Shown here one piece after another: positions 1-4,637 of a stretch of 5,501 nucleotides of DNA. Below the pieces are notes generated by a model that made no database searches, was not told the origin of the DNA, and was given only the letters and a program-made list of their open reading frames with translations. A program made the position numbers and the translations under genes. Numbering within the stretch: position 1 is the stretch's first letter; every line of letters begins with the position of its first letter. The stretch spans positions 1 to 5,501 of the forward strand of contig JAYVOI010000109.1 of NCBI GenBank assembly GCA_043758005.1, given 5' to 3'. This stretch comes from JAENVT01 sp043758005. Its GTDB lineage: Bacteria > Actinomycetota > Acidimicrobiia > Acidimicrobiales > Ilumatobacteraceae.

Positions 1-132
1 GATGTCGGCAAGCGCGGTGACCTCATCGTCCTCGATTGCCCGCATCCCAACGAGATCTGCCTTGCCGTGGGTGCGCCACTGCTCGATCAGGTGGTCATCG
101 GCGGCTGGATCATCAGCGGGGTCGGGGCATGA
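1..132 (+). CDS. C-terminal fragment of a probable amidohydrolase-family protein (5' end outside window)
   Basis: An open frame enters from the left edge and ends at TGA 130-132, giving the last 43 residues of a protein. The visible pattern is VGKRGDLIVLD, then a short helix-like stretch, then LDQVVIGGWIIS. This resembles the end of metal-dependent amidohydrolases (cytosine deaminase or imidazolonepropionase type), where a G-K-x-A-D-L-V-V-L-D strand is followed by a second strand of the form V-x-x-G-x-x-V that closes the small beta-sandwich domain. The catalytic metal-binding barrel is outside the window, so substrate and activity cannot be judged. The frame overlaps the rsmD start by four bases (ATGA), which supports it being real and translationally coupled to rsmD. 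The gene before rsmD in many actinobacteria is recG; this tail does not look like RecG to me. The family call rests on a short motif only. Confidence 0.5.
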   Translation, partial: DVGKRGDLIVLDCPHPNEICLAVGAPLLDQVVIGGWIISGVGA

Positions 133-650
133 TCCGGGTCGTCTCCGGCGAGTTCGGAGGACGCAAGCTGGTGGTCCCAGACGGCCTGGCCACCCGGCCG
201 ACGACCGACAAGGTTCGCCAGGCTGTGTTCAACTCCCTCGACAGCGCCGGCCTCATCGATGGAGCGGCCGTCGTCGACCTGTTCGCCGGCTCAGGGGCGC
301 TCGGGATCGAGGCGTTGTCCCGCGGAGCAGCGACCTGTGTGTTCGTCGAACGCGACCGCGCCGCACTGCATGCACTCCGCGCCAACATCAGCGCGCTCGG
401 GCTCGAGCAACGCACGACCGTCGTCACGTCCGACGTGCCGGCGTGGGTTCCCGCGCTCCGCGGCATCGGCCTCGCCCTGATCGATCCCCCCTACGAGTTC
501 GACGGGTGGGAACAGCTGCTGACCGTGCTACAGGTTCCTGACGTCGTGGCCGAAGCCGGTCGCCCAATCGAGCCTCCCGAGGGTTGGGAAGCAGTCAGGT
601 CGCGGCGCTACGGCCGGACCTGGGTGACGCAACTCGAACGACTAGCGTGA
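129..650 (+). CDS. rsmD: 16S rRNA (guanine-N2)-methyltransferase RsmD
   Basis: This 173-residue protein is predicted to methylate N2 of G966 (E. coli numbering) in 16S rRNA, using S-adenosylmethionine, late in 30S assembly in the cytoplasm. The N-terminus has the family opening IRVVSGEFGGRKL (2-14) and TRPTTDKVRQAVFN (22-35). The SAM-binding motif I is DLFAGSGALGIEALSRGA (50-67), an acidic strand end VFVERD follows (71-76), and the catalytic N2-guanine motif DPPY is at 119-122. The terminal RRYGRTWV is typical of the last strand. It is a little shorter than E. coli RsmD (about 198 aa) because of compact loops after DPPY; no key motif is missing. The ATG at 129 was chosen because the family begins right at this MIRVVSG segment and because it forms an ATGA overlap with the upstream stop. 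The frame stays open further upstream, but that part has no family similarity. rsmD-coaD is a widespread gene pair. Confidence 0.96.
   Translation: MIRVVSGEFGGRKLVVPDGLATRPTTDKVRQAVFNSLDSAGLIDGAAVVDLFAGSGALGIEALSRGAATCVFVERDRAALHALRANISALGLEQRTTVVTSDVPAWVPALRGIGLALIDPPYEFDGWEQLLTVLQVPDVVAEAGRPIEPPEGWEAVRSRRYGRTWVTQLERLA
643..648 (+). promoter_or_regulatory. Possible -10 hexamer TAGCGT before coaD
   Basis: A TANNNT hexamer overlapping the end of rsmD, 10 bases before the in-frame ATG at 659 and 34 before ATG 683. No convincing -35 element is seen. It could give coaD its own short-leader transcript. Chance occurrence is quite possible; it is listed because similar hexamers recur at other starts in the window. 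Confidence 0.2.
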
Positions 651-682
651 GTCGCCGCATGGCCCCTCGAACGACTCCTCCC

Positions 683-1174
683 ATGATCACGGTGCTCTAC
701 CCGGGCAGCTTCGATCCCTTTCACCTCGGGCACCTCGACGTGATCGAGCAGTCGGTCGCCCTGTTCGGAGAAGTGGTGGTCGGTGTCATGCACAACCCCA
801 CCAAGCCGAGCGGCATGTTCACCCTCGACGAGCGTGTCGAGATGATCCGCAACAGCATCGAGTACATGCCATCGGTGAAGGTCGTGGCGTTCGGTGGGCT
901 GGCGGTCGACGCCGCGCGCGAGGTTGCCGCGGCGTTCATCGTCAAGGGCCTGCGAACCGGTGGCGACTTCGAGGTCGAGCAGCAGATGGCCCACACCAAC
1001 CACGCCGTCAGTGGGGTCCGGACCGTGTATCTGCCCTGCAAGCCGGCATTGGTGTCGATCAGCAGTCGCTTCATTCGTGAGATTGCGCACTATGGCGGCG
1101 ATGTCTCGGCGCTGGTTCCGCACCCCGTCGCGGCCCAGTTGTCGAGGGTCCATCCACGCGACGAGGTGTTTTGA
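683..1174 (+). CDS. coaD: Phosphopantetheine adenylyltransferase (PPAT)
   Basis: This 163-residue cytosolic enzyme transfers AMP from ATP to 4'-phosphopantetheine, giving dephospho-CoA, the penultimate step of CoA synthesis. It shows the nucleotidyltransferase opening LYPGSFDPFHLGHLDVI (5-21) with the HxGH motif at 14-17, the substrate lysine region KPSGMFTLDERV (41-52), KGLRTGGDFEVEQQMAHTN (88-106) with the conserved arginine R91, and ISSRFIREI (126-134), matching the family ISSxxIRE motif. Length is normal (about 160). The start is not certain: ATG 683 puts the first beta strand at residue 2, as in the family, but lacks a ribosome binding site. GTG 647 (GTGA overlap with the rsmD stop) and ATG 659 are in frame and would add 12 or 8 residues. 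CoA made here supplies the phosphopantetheine arm of the ACP encoded downstream at 3637-3933. Confidence 0.96.
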   Translation: MITVLYPGSFDPFHLGHLDVIEQSVALFGEVVVGVMHNPTKPSGMFTLDERVEMIRNSIEYMPSVKVVAFGGLAVDAAREVAAAFIVKGLRTGGDFEVEQQMAHTNHAVSGVRTVYLPCKPALVSISSRFIREIAHYGGDVSALVPHPVAAQLSRVHPRDEVF

Positions 1175-1178
1175 GGCC

Positions 1179-1184
1179 TATCTT
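1179..1184 (+). promoter_or_regulatory. Possible -10 hexamer TATCTT before the SepIVA-like gene
   Basis: TATCTT lies 10 bases before ATG 1195. A promoter here would give a leaderless or nearly leaderless mRNA, as is common in actinobacteria, and would favour ATG 1195 over TTG 1171 as the start because 1171 lies upstream of the hexamer. No clear -35 element is seen. Confidence 0.3.
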
Positions 1185-1194
1185 GGCTGCAGGA

Positions 1195-1797
1195 ATGACG
1201 TACGACGACAAGCACGACGAGTTCGAAGACGAGGAGGAGTTCGACGATTCCGACGCCTTCGTGCGCAGCACGAATGGCTATGTCGGCGACGCCGAGACCT
1301 TGCTTCGCCGGGCGATCGACATCATCGCTTCGGCGCCGACGATGCCGTTGTCCTCATCGCCGCGCATCGACCGCGACGAGATCATCGAGTTGCTGGAAGA
1401 GTCACTGCACCGCTTGCCGGATGAAATGCGCCAAGCGCGGTGGATGATCAAGGAGCGTCAGGAGTTCGTGTCCAAGACGCGTCGCGAAGCCGACGAGTTG
1501 CTCGAAGCAGCGCGTGTGCAGGCCGAGCGAATGGTGCAGCGAACCGAGGTCGTCCGCGCCGCCGAGACGAGGGCCCGCCAGATCAGCGAAGCCGCCGATG
1601 CCGACTCCCGGCGCTTGCGGCACGAGACCGAGGACTTCCTCGATCAGCGCCTCGGCAGCTTCGAGATCCTGCTCGACAAGCTGCAAAAGACCGTTCATGC
1701 CGGCCGATCTCGCCTGTCGATCGGTGCTCACCGCGCTGACGAGGCTGTCGAGGAAGAGGATCCCACCAAGGGGTTCTTCGATCAAGATCGCGGATAA
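1195..1797 (+). CDS. SepIVA/DivIVA-like coiled-coil protein, probable cell-division or growth factor
   Basis: A 200-residue highly charged protein. Residues 1-22 are strongly acidic. Residues 33-92 form a domain with TLLRRAIDIIASAP, then PRIDRDEIIELLEES, then LPDEMRQARWMIKERQEFV. Residues about 93-168 are a continuous alanine-, glutamate- and arginine-rich helix with coiled-coil character, ending in FLDQRLGSFEILLDKLQKTV. An acidic tail follows (183-198). No signal peptide or membrane segment is seen. From memory, both the N-terminal domain and the EVVRAAETRARQISEAADAD to GRSRL stretch line up with mycobacterial SepIVA (Rv2927c), an essential DivIVA-domain division and cell-wall growth factor. 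The position agrees: in M. tuberculosis sepIVA also precedes the DUF177 gene, followed by rnc and fpg. This copy is shorter than the roughly 245-residue mycobacterial protein because the middle of the coiled coil is missing. TTG 1171 (TTGA overlap with the coaD stop) is an alternative start adding 8 residues. Exact function is inferred. Confidence 0.75.
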   Translation: MTYDDKHDEFEDEEEFDDSDAFVRSTNGYVGDAETLLRRAIDIIASAPTMPLSSSPRIDRDEIIELLEESLHRLPDEMRQARWMIKERQEFVSKTRREADELLEAARVQAERMVQRTEVVRAAETRARQISEAADADSRRLRHETEDFLDQRLGSFEILLDKLQKTVHAGRSRLSIGAHRADEAVEEEDPTKGFFDQDRG

Positions 1798-1809
1798 ACC
1801 ACCCGCCGT

Positions 1810-1815
1810 TATCCT
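1810..1815 (+). promoter_or_regulatory. Possible -10 hexamer TATCCT before the DUF177 gene
   Basis: TATCCT lies 7 bases before ATG 1823, the distance expected if transcription starts at the A of the start codon (leaderless mRNA). No ribosome binding site of normal strength precedes this ATG, which fits. It lies in the 25-base gap after the SepIVA-like gene. No clear -35 element is seen. Confidence 0.35.
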
Positions 1816-1822
1816 GGGTGAG

Positions 1823-2335
1823 ATGAATCCGCTGTTGATCAACGCGGCCGAACTGCTGCGCCGACCCGGCTCGGAGCGACGGTTCAACCTCGAACCGACG
1901 ATTGCCGACCTCGGCATCGTCGACCCCCGGTTCGATCCGGATGCGACGGTTGAAGTCTCACTGCGGCTGGAGTCCTTGACCGACGGCCTCGTCGTCGATG
2001 GGCAGGTCAGCGCACCATGGGCTGACTCGTGTCGCCGCTGCCTGGCCCCGGCCGCAGGCGTTGTGCTGGGCGAGATCCGCGAGTTGTACCAGGTCGTTCT
2101 CACCGATCCTGATGCCTTCGAGATCGTCGGCGATCAGATCGACTTGGCCGCGATGGTTCGTGAGATCATCCTGCTCGACGCCCCATTGGCGCCGCTGTGC
2201 CGACTGGATTGTGCGGGTCTGTGCCCGACGTGCGGGATCGACCTCAACACCGCGAGCTGCGATTGCGTCACGGCGGTCGTCGACCCGAGGTGGGAGGCGT
2301 TGAGCCAACTCAAGGTGAATCTGCCCGAGCAGTAG
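1823..2335 (+). CDS. yceD: DUF177 (YceD-type) protein, probable 23S rRNA/large-subunit biogenesis factor
   Basis: A 170-residue soluble protein of the DUF177 family. The opening NPLLINAAELLRRPGSERRF matches the usual start, with an xLxRRPG segment. Cysteine motifs are complete: CRRCL at 70-74, and CRLDCAGLCPTCGIDLN at 126-142 (C126, C130, C134, C137) followed by CDC at 146-148, then DPRWEALSQL (154-163). The paired cysteines suggest metal binding, which is inference. Family members are encoded next to rpmF in most bacteria and have been linked to 23S rRNA accumulation or processing. Here it lies 59 bases before rpmF and in the same cluster as RNase III, which fits that role. The frame is open well upstream inside the previous gene, but ATG 1823 is where family similarity begins. 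No clear ribosome binding site precedes it; a TATCCT hexamer lies 7 bases before the ATG. Confidence 0.92.
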   Translation: MNPLLINAAELLRRPGSERRFNLEPTIADLGIVDPRFDPDATVEVSLRLESLTDGLVVDGQVSAPWADSCRRCLAPAAGVVLGEIRELYQVVLTDPDAFEIVGDQIDLAAMVREIILLDAPLAPLCRLDCAGLCPTCGIDLNTASCDCVTAVVDPRWEALSQLKVNLPEQ

Positions 2336-2357
2336 CCGCAACGGGCCCGTGTCCCGC

Positions 2358-2363
2358 TAACCT
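2358..2363 (+). promoter_or_regulatory. Possible -10 hexamer TAACCT of an rpmF-plsX promoter
   Basis: TAACCT sits in the 59-base gap between the DUF177 gene and rpmF, 31 bases before GTG 2395. A transcript starting about 7 bases after it would have a leader of about 25 bases that includes the AAGGA site at 2382-2386. A separate promoter for a highly expressed ribosomal protein gene would be reasonable. The -35 region is not recognisable. Confidence 0.35.
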
Positions 2364-2381
2364 CTCGTAGCTCGTTTCGTC

Positions 2382-2386
2382 AAGGA
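2382..2386 (+). promoter_or_regulatory. Ribosome binding site AAGGA of rpmF
   Basis: AAGGA is placed 8 bases before GTG 2395 and is complementary to the 16S rRNA 3' end. It decides the GTG start of bL32. Confidence 0.75.
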
Positions 2387-2394
2387 AGACTGCC

Positions 2395-2574
2395 GTGGCC
2401 GTTCCCAAGAAGAAGAAATCGAAGATGAAGTCGCGTAGCCACCGTGCTGGCGCGTGGAAGCTCTCGGCGCCGTCGCGCAGCGTGTGCCCACGCTGTGCCG
2501 CCGCCAAGCTGCCGCACACGGTGTGCCCGGCCTGCGGTTGGTACAAAGACCGCGTCGCCATCGACGTCGGCTGA
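2395..2574 (+). CDS. rpmF: 50S ribosomal protein L32 (bL32), zinc-ribbon form
   Basis: A 59-residue basic protein of the large ribosomal subunit. It begins AVPKKKKSKMKSRSHRAGAW after the initiator, the typical bL32 N-terminal tail (AVPKxKxSxxxxxxRR/HRAxW). It then carries two CxxC pairs, CPRC (31-34) and CPACGWY (44-50), forming the zinc ribbon. All four cysteines are present, so this is the zinc-binding (C+) type rather than the zinc-independent paralogue that many actinobacteria express under zinc limitation. The start is GTG 2395, supported by the AAGGA ribosome binding site at 2382-2386 with 8-base spacing and by the family N-terminus. The DUF177-rpmF-plsX order is among the most conserved arrangements in bacteria. 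The stop lies 14 bases before plsX. Confidence 0.96.
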   Translation: MAVPKKKKSKMKSRSHRAGAWKLSAPSRSVCPRCAAAKLPHTVCPACGWYKDRVAIDVG

Positions 2575-2588
2575 ACCACACCTTTTCG

Positions 2589-3560
2589 ATGTTGCCGATC
2601 GCCGTCGACGCGATGGGCGGTGATCGGGCTCCGGCCGAGATCCTCGCCGGTGCGCACGCTGCGGCTGCATTGGGCATCCCTGTCGTGCTGGTCGGCCCTG
2701 CCGATCTCGAAGGGCGCGGTGACCTGGAGCTGATCGTTGCTTCCGAGGTCATCATGATGGACGACGACGCCGCACAGGGCGTTCGTCGCAAGAAGGATTC
2801 CACACTGGTGCGCGCCGCCGAGGCAGTGCGCGACGGCAAGGCCTCGGCGATGGTCTCGGCCGGCAACACCGGTGCGACGATGGCCTCGGCTCTGTTGCGC
2901 ATGGGCCGGATCAAGGGCGTCAGCCGCCCGGCGATCGCCACCCCGATCCCGGTTCCGGGCCACAGCCCCAACATCCTGCTCGACGCCGGCGCCAATGCCG
3001 AGGTGCAGCCGGAGTGGTTGGTGCAGTTCGGCCAGATGGGCTCGGTGTATGCCCGCCATCGTTTCGGTATCGACCGTCCATCGGTCGGCCTGTTGTCGAT
3101 CGGCGAAGAGCCTGGCAAGGGCGACACGTTGCGCAAAGAGGCGTACGAACTGTTGTCGCACGCGCCGGGCATCCACTTCATCGGCAACGTCGAGGGTCGC
3201 GATGTGATGAAGAAGACCGCCGACGTGATCGTGACCGACGGGTTCACCGGCAACGTGGTGTTGAAGGCGCTCGAAGGTGGGCTGCGGGTCATCCTCAATG
3301 CGCTGCTCGAGGCATTCGGCGCCGAGGAGCACTACAAGCCGCACGCCGATGCATTGCTGCCGGCCCTGCTGCCGCTCTACGAGCAGGTCAGCCCCGACAC
3401 CTATGGCGGGGCGATGCTGCTGGGCGTCGACGGCGTGTGCATCATCAGCCACGGCTCGTCCAACTCCAAGGCCATGCTGAATGCCATCAAGCTCGCCCAC
3501 GAGATGGTCGAACACCGTCTGGTCGACGAGATCCGCTCGGCGGTCGCGCTGCACGAATAG
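2589..3560 (+). CDS. plsX: Phosphate acyltransferase PlsX (acyl-ACP:phosphate acyltransferase)
   Basis: This 323-residue peripheral membrane enzyme converts acyl-ACP and phosphate to acyl-phosphate, the acyl donor for PlsY in the first step of phospholipid synthesis. Family motifs are present in order: AVDAMGGDRAP (5-15), MVSAGNTGATMA (88-99), ILLDAGAN (129-136), LLSIGEEPGKGD (168-179), FIGNVEGRD (197-205), IVTDGFTGNVVLK (214-226), YGGAMLLGVDGV (272-283) and SHGSSN (287-292). Length is normal (320-350). ATG 2589 was chosen because the family starts with a short strand leading into VDAMGGD at once; the open frame upstream runs through rpmF in another phase and is not similar to anything. No ribosome binding site is seen, so translation probably depends on coupling to rpmF, 14 bases before. 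Its substrate carrier is encoded next, at 3637-3933. Confidence 0.97.
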   Translation: MLPIAVDAMGGDRAPAEILAGAHAAAALGIPVVLVGPADLEGRGDLELIVASEVIMMDDDAAQGVRRKKDSTLVRAAEAVRDGKASAMVSAGNTGATMASALLRMGRIKGVSRPAIATPIPVPGHSPNILLDAGANAEVQPEWLVQFGQMGSVYARHRFGIDRPSVGLLSIGEEPGKGDTLRKEAYELLSHAPGIHFIGNVEGRDVMKKTADVIVTDGFTGNVVLKALEGGLRVILNALLEAFGAEEHYKPHADALLPALLPLYEQVSPDTYGGAMLLGVDGVCIISHGSSNSKAMLNAIKLAHEMVEHRLVDEIRSAVALHE

Positions 3561-3595
3561 CCGTCGATTGATCCGCCCTGCATCACCCGAGGCGC

Positions 3596-3601
3596 TAGGC
3601 T
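3596..3601 (+). promoter_or_regulatory. Possible -10 hexamer TAGGCT of an acpP-rnc-mutM promoter
   Basis: TAGGCT lies in the longest gap of the window (3561-3636), 35 bases before GTG 3637. The layout mirrors rpmF: a hexamer, a leader of roughly 28 bases, a purine-rich ribosome binding site, then GTG. TTGATC at 3568-3573 resembles a -35 box, but the spacer of 22 bases is too long for an ordinary promoter. Confidence 0.35.
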
Positions 3602-3621
3602 CCCGCGCTGCTAACAACACC

Positions 3622-3627
3622 GAGGAG
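3622..3627 (+). promoter_or_regulatory. Ribosome binding site GAGGAG of acpP
   Basis: GAGGAG ends 9 bases before GTG 3637 and supports that start, which leaves the N-terminal extension before helix 1 as genuine coding sequence. Confidence 0.7.
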
Positions 3628-3636
3628 TGTTCACCC

Positions 3637-3933
3637 GTGCCTGCCGAGACCGATGTCGAACAGGGTCCGCTCGACCGCAATGAAGTCTTCGAGATCGTCC
3701 GCGCCAACTTGGCCGACATCTTGGAGATCGAGTCATCGACCATCTCCGAAGGGCAGTCGTTCGTCGATGACCTCGACGCTGACTCGTTGGCCCTGATCGA
3801 ACTGGTCGAAGCGCTGGAGGAAGACCTCAGCGAGCGGTCGGTCGGCTTTCGGATCGAGGACGAGGATCTGGTCGATCTGAAGACCGTGCGTGACGCGGTC
3901 GACTACGTCTACGCCCGCGTCCGGGAAGCGTGA
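3637..3933 (+). CDS. acpP: Acyl carrier protein
   Basis: A 98-residue acidic protein that carries growing acyl chains on a phosphopantetheine arm during fatty acid synthesis. Helix 1 is VFEIVRANLADIL (17-29). The attachment site is DDLDADSLALIELVEALEE (44-62) with the modified serine at S50. The last helix is TVRDAVDYVYARV (83-95). It is longer than the usual 77-82 residues because of an N-terminal extension of roughly ten residues and an insertion of about five residues (around SERSVG, 65-70) between the DSL helix and the IEDEDL segment. The DSL is followed by ALIE rather than the common DxVE. The GTG 3637 start is preceded by GAGGAG (3622-3627), 9 bases away. Lying between plsX and rnc it is probably the main fatty acid ACP, although no fab genes flank it. 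A specialised ACP cannot be excluded. Confidence 0.9.
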   Translation: MPAETDVEQGPLDRNEVFEIVRANLADILEIESSTISEGQSFVDDLDADSLALIELVEALEEDLSERSVGFRIEDEDLVDLKTVRDAVDYVYARVREA

Positions 3934-4634
3934 TCACGACCGACGTCACTGCTGGTCTGGGTGTTCTGAGCCGTCGGCTCGGGTACGACTTCGACGATCC
4001 GGAGCTACTCCGCCGGGCCCTTGCGCACCGTTCCTGGTGTGCCGAGGTCGGCGGCCAGCCTTCCAACGAGCGTCTCGAGTTCCTCGGTGATGCCGTGCTC
4101 GGTTGGGTCGTGGCCGAGATCGCCTATCGACGTCATAGCGATCTACCAGAGGGCAAGCTGACCGACCTGCGCAAGAGCGTGGTCAACGCGACTGCCCTGG
4201 CCGATGTCGCCGAATCGATCGGGCTCGGTGAGTGGCTGTTGCTCGGCAAGGGCGAAGATGCGGCCGGCGGGCGGCAGAAGAGCTCGATCCTGTCCGATGC
4301 TCTAGAGGCCGTGCTCGGCGCTGTCTACCTCGATGGCGGGGTCGATGCGGCCAAGGCGTTGGTCGCCCGCCTGTTCAGCGATCGGCTCGACGTCGCCGCC
4401 GGCCAGCTCGACCGCTTGGATCACAAGACCGTGCTGCAGGAGCTGACCGCCCGGCTGTACGACACGGCGCCCGTCTACCTGCTGACCGAGTCGGGGCCCG
4501 ATCACTCCAAGCTGTTCAAGGCAACCGTGCTCGTCGACGGCACCGCCCTTGGCCAAGGCGAAGGCAAGTCGAAGAAGCTGGCCGAGCAACAGGCGGCGTC
4601 CGAGGCCTACGACGTGCTCGCCGCCGAGGGGTAG
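3930..4634 (+). CDS. rnc: Ribonuclease III
   Basis: A 234-residue double-strand-specific, Mg2+-dependent endoribonuclease that separates 16S and 23S precursors from the primary rRNA transcript and processes some mRNAs. The catalytic domain (about 10-150) has the signature NERLEFLGDAVL (46-57) with E47, E50 and D54, PEGKLTDLR (73-81) with E74, and SSILSDALEAVLGAVYLDGG (118-137) with the catalytic pair D123 and E126. All expected acidic residues are present. The double-stranded RNA binding domain runs from about 164 to 230 and ends with GEGKSKKLAEQQAA (210-223). Length is normal. The start is GTG 3930, overlapping the acpP stop by GTGA, with no separate ribosome binding site at usable distance, which suggests translational coupling to acpP. 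The acpP-rnc pairing is common across bacteria. Confidence 0.97.
   Translation: MITTDVTAGLGVLSRRLGYDFDDPELLRRALAHRSWCAEVGGQPSNERLEFLGDAVLGWVVAEIAYRRHSDLPEGKLTDLRKSVVNATALADVAESIGLGEWLLLGKGEDAAGGRQKSSILSDALEAVLGAVYLDGGVDAAKALVARLFSDRLDVAAGQLDRLDHKTVLQELTARLYDTAPVYLLTESGPDHSKLFKATVLVDGTALGQGEGKSKKLAEQQAASEAYDVLAAEG
4626..4631 (+). promoter_or_regulatory. Ribosome binding site GAGGGG of mutM
   Basis: GAGGGG lies inside the end of rnc, 6 bases before GTG 4638. Together with the PELPEVE N-terminus it fixes the mutM start. Confidence 0.65.
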
Positions 4635-4637
4635 TCC

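Noticed and set aside
1514..1822. N-terminal extension of the DUF177 protein into the SepIVA-like gene
   Set aside because: It is an out-of-phase reading of the coiled-coil gene, rich in Ser, Arg and Pro; DUF177 similarity begins at ATG 1823.
2454..2588. N-terminal extension of plsX into rpmF
   Set aside because: The extension is the out-of-phase reading of rpmF, arginine-rich and unlike any PlsX N-terminus; the family begins at ATG 2589.
3561..3636. Transcription terminator or riboswitch between plsX and acpP
   Set aside because: Only a weak GCGC repeat around 3593-3609 is seen, with no stable stem followed by a T run and no known riboswitch core.
2310..3743. A 477-residue open frame on the minus strand across rpmF, plsX and the acpP start
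   Set aside because: It lies antisense to three well-recognised genes and its translation is low-complexity, rich in His, Arg, Ala and Gln, with no family motif. It is a by-product of GC-biased codon use on the coding strand.
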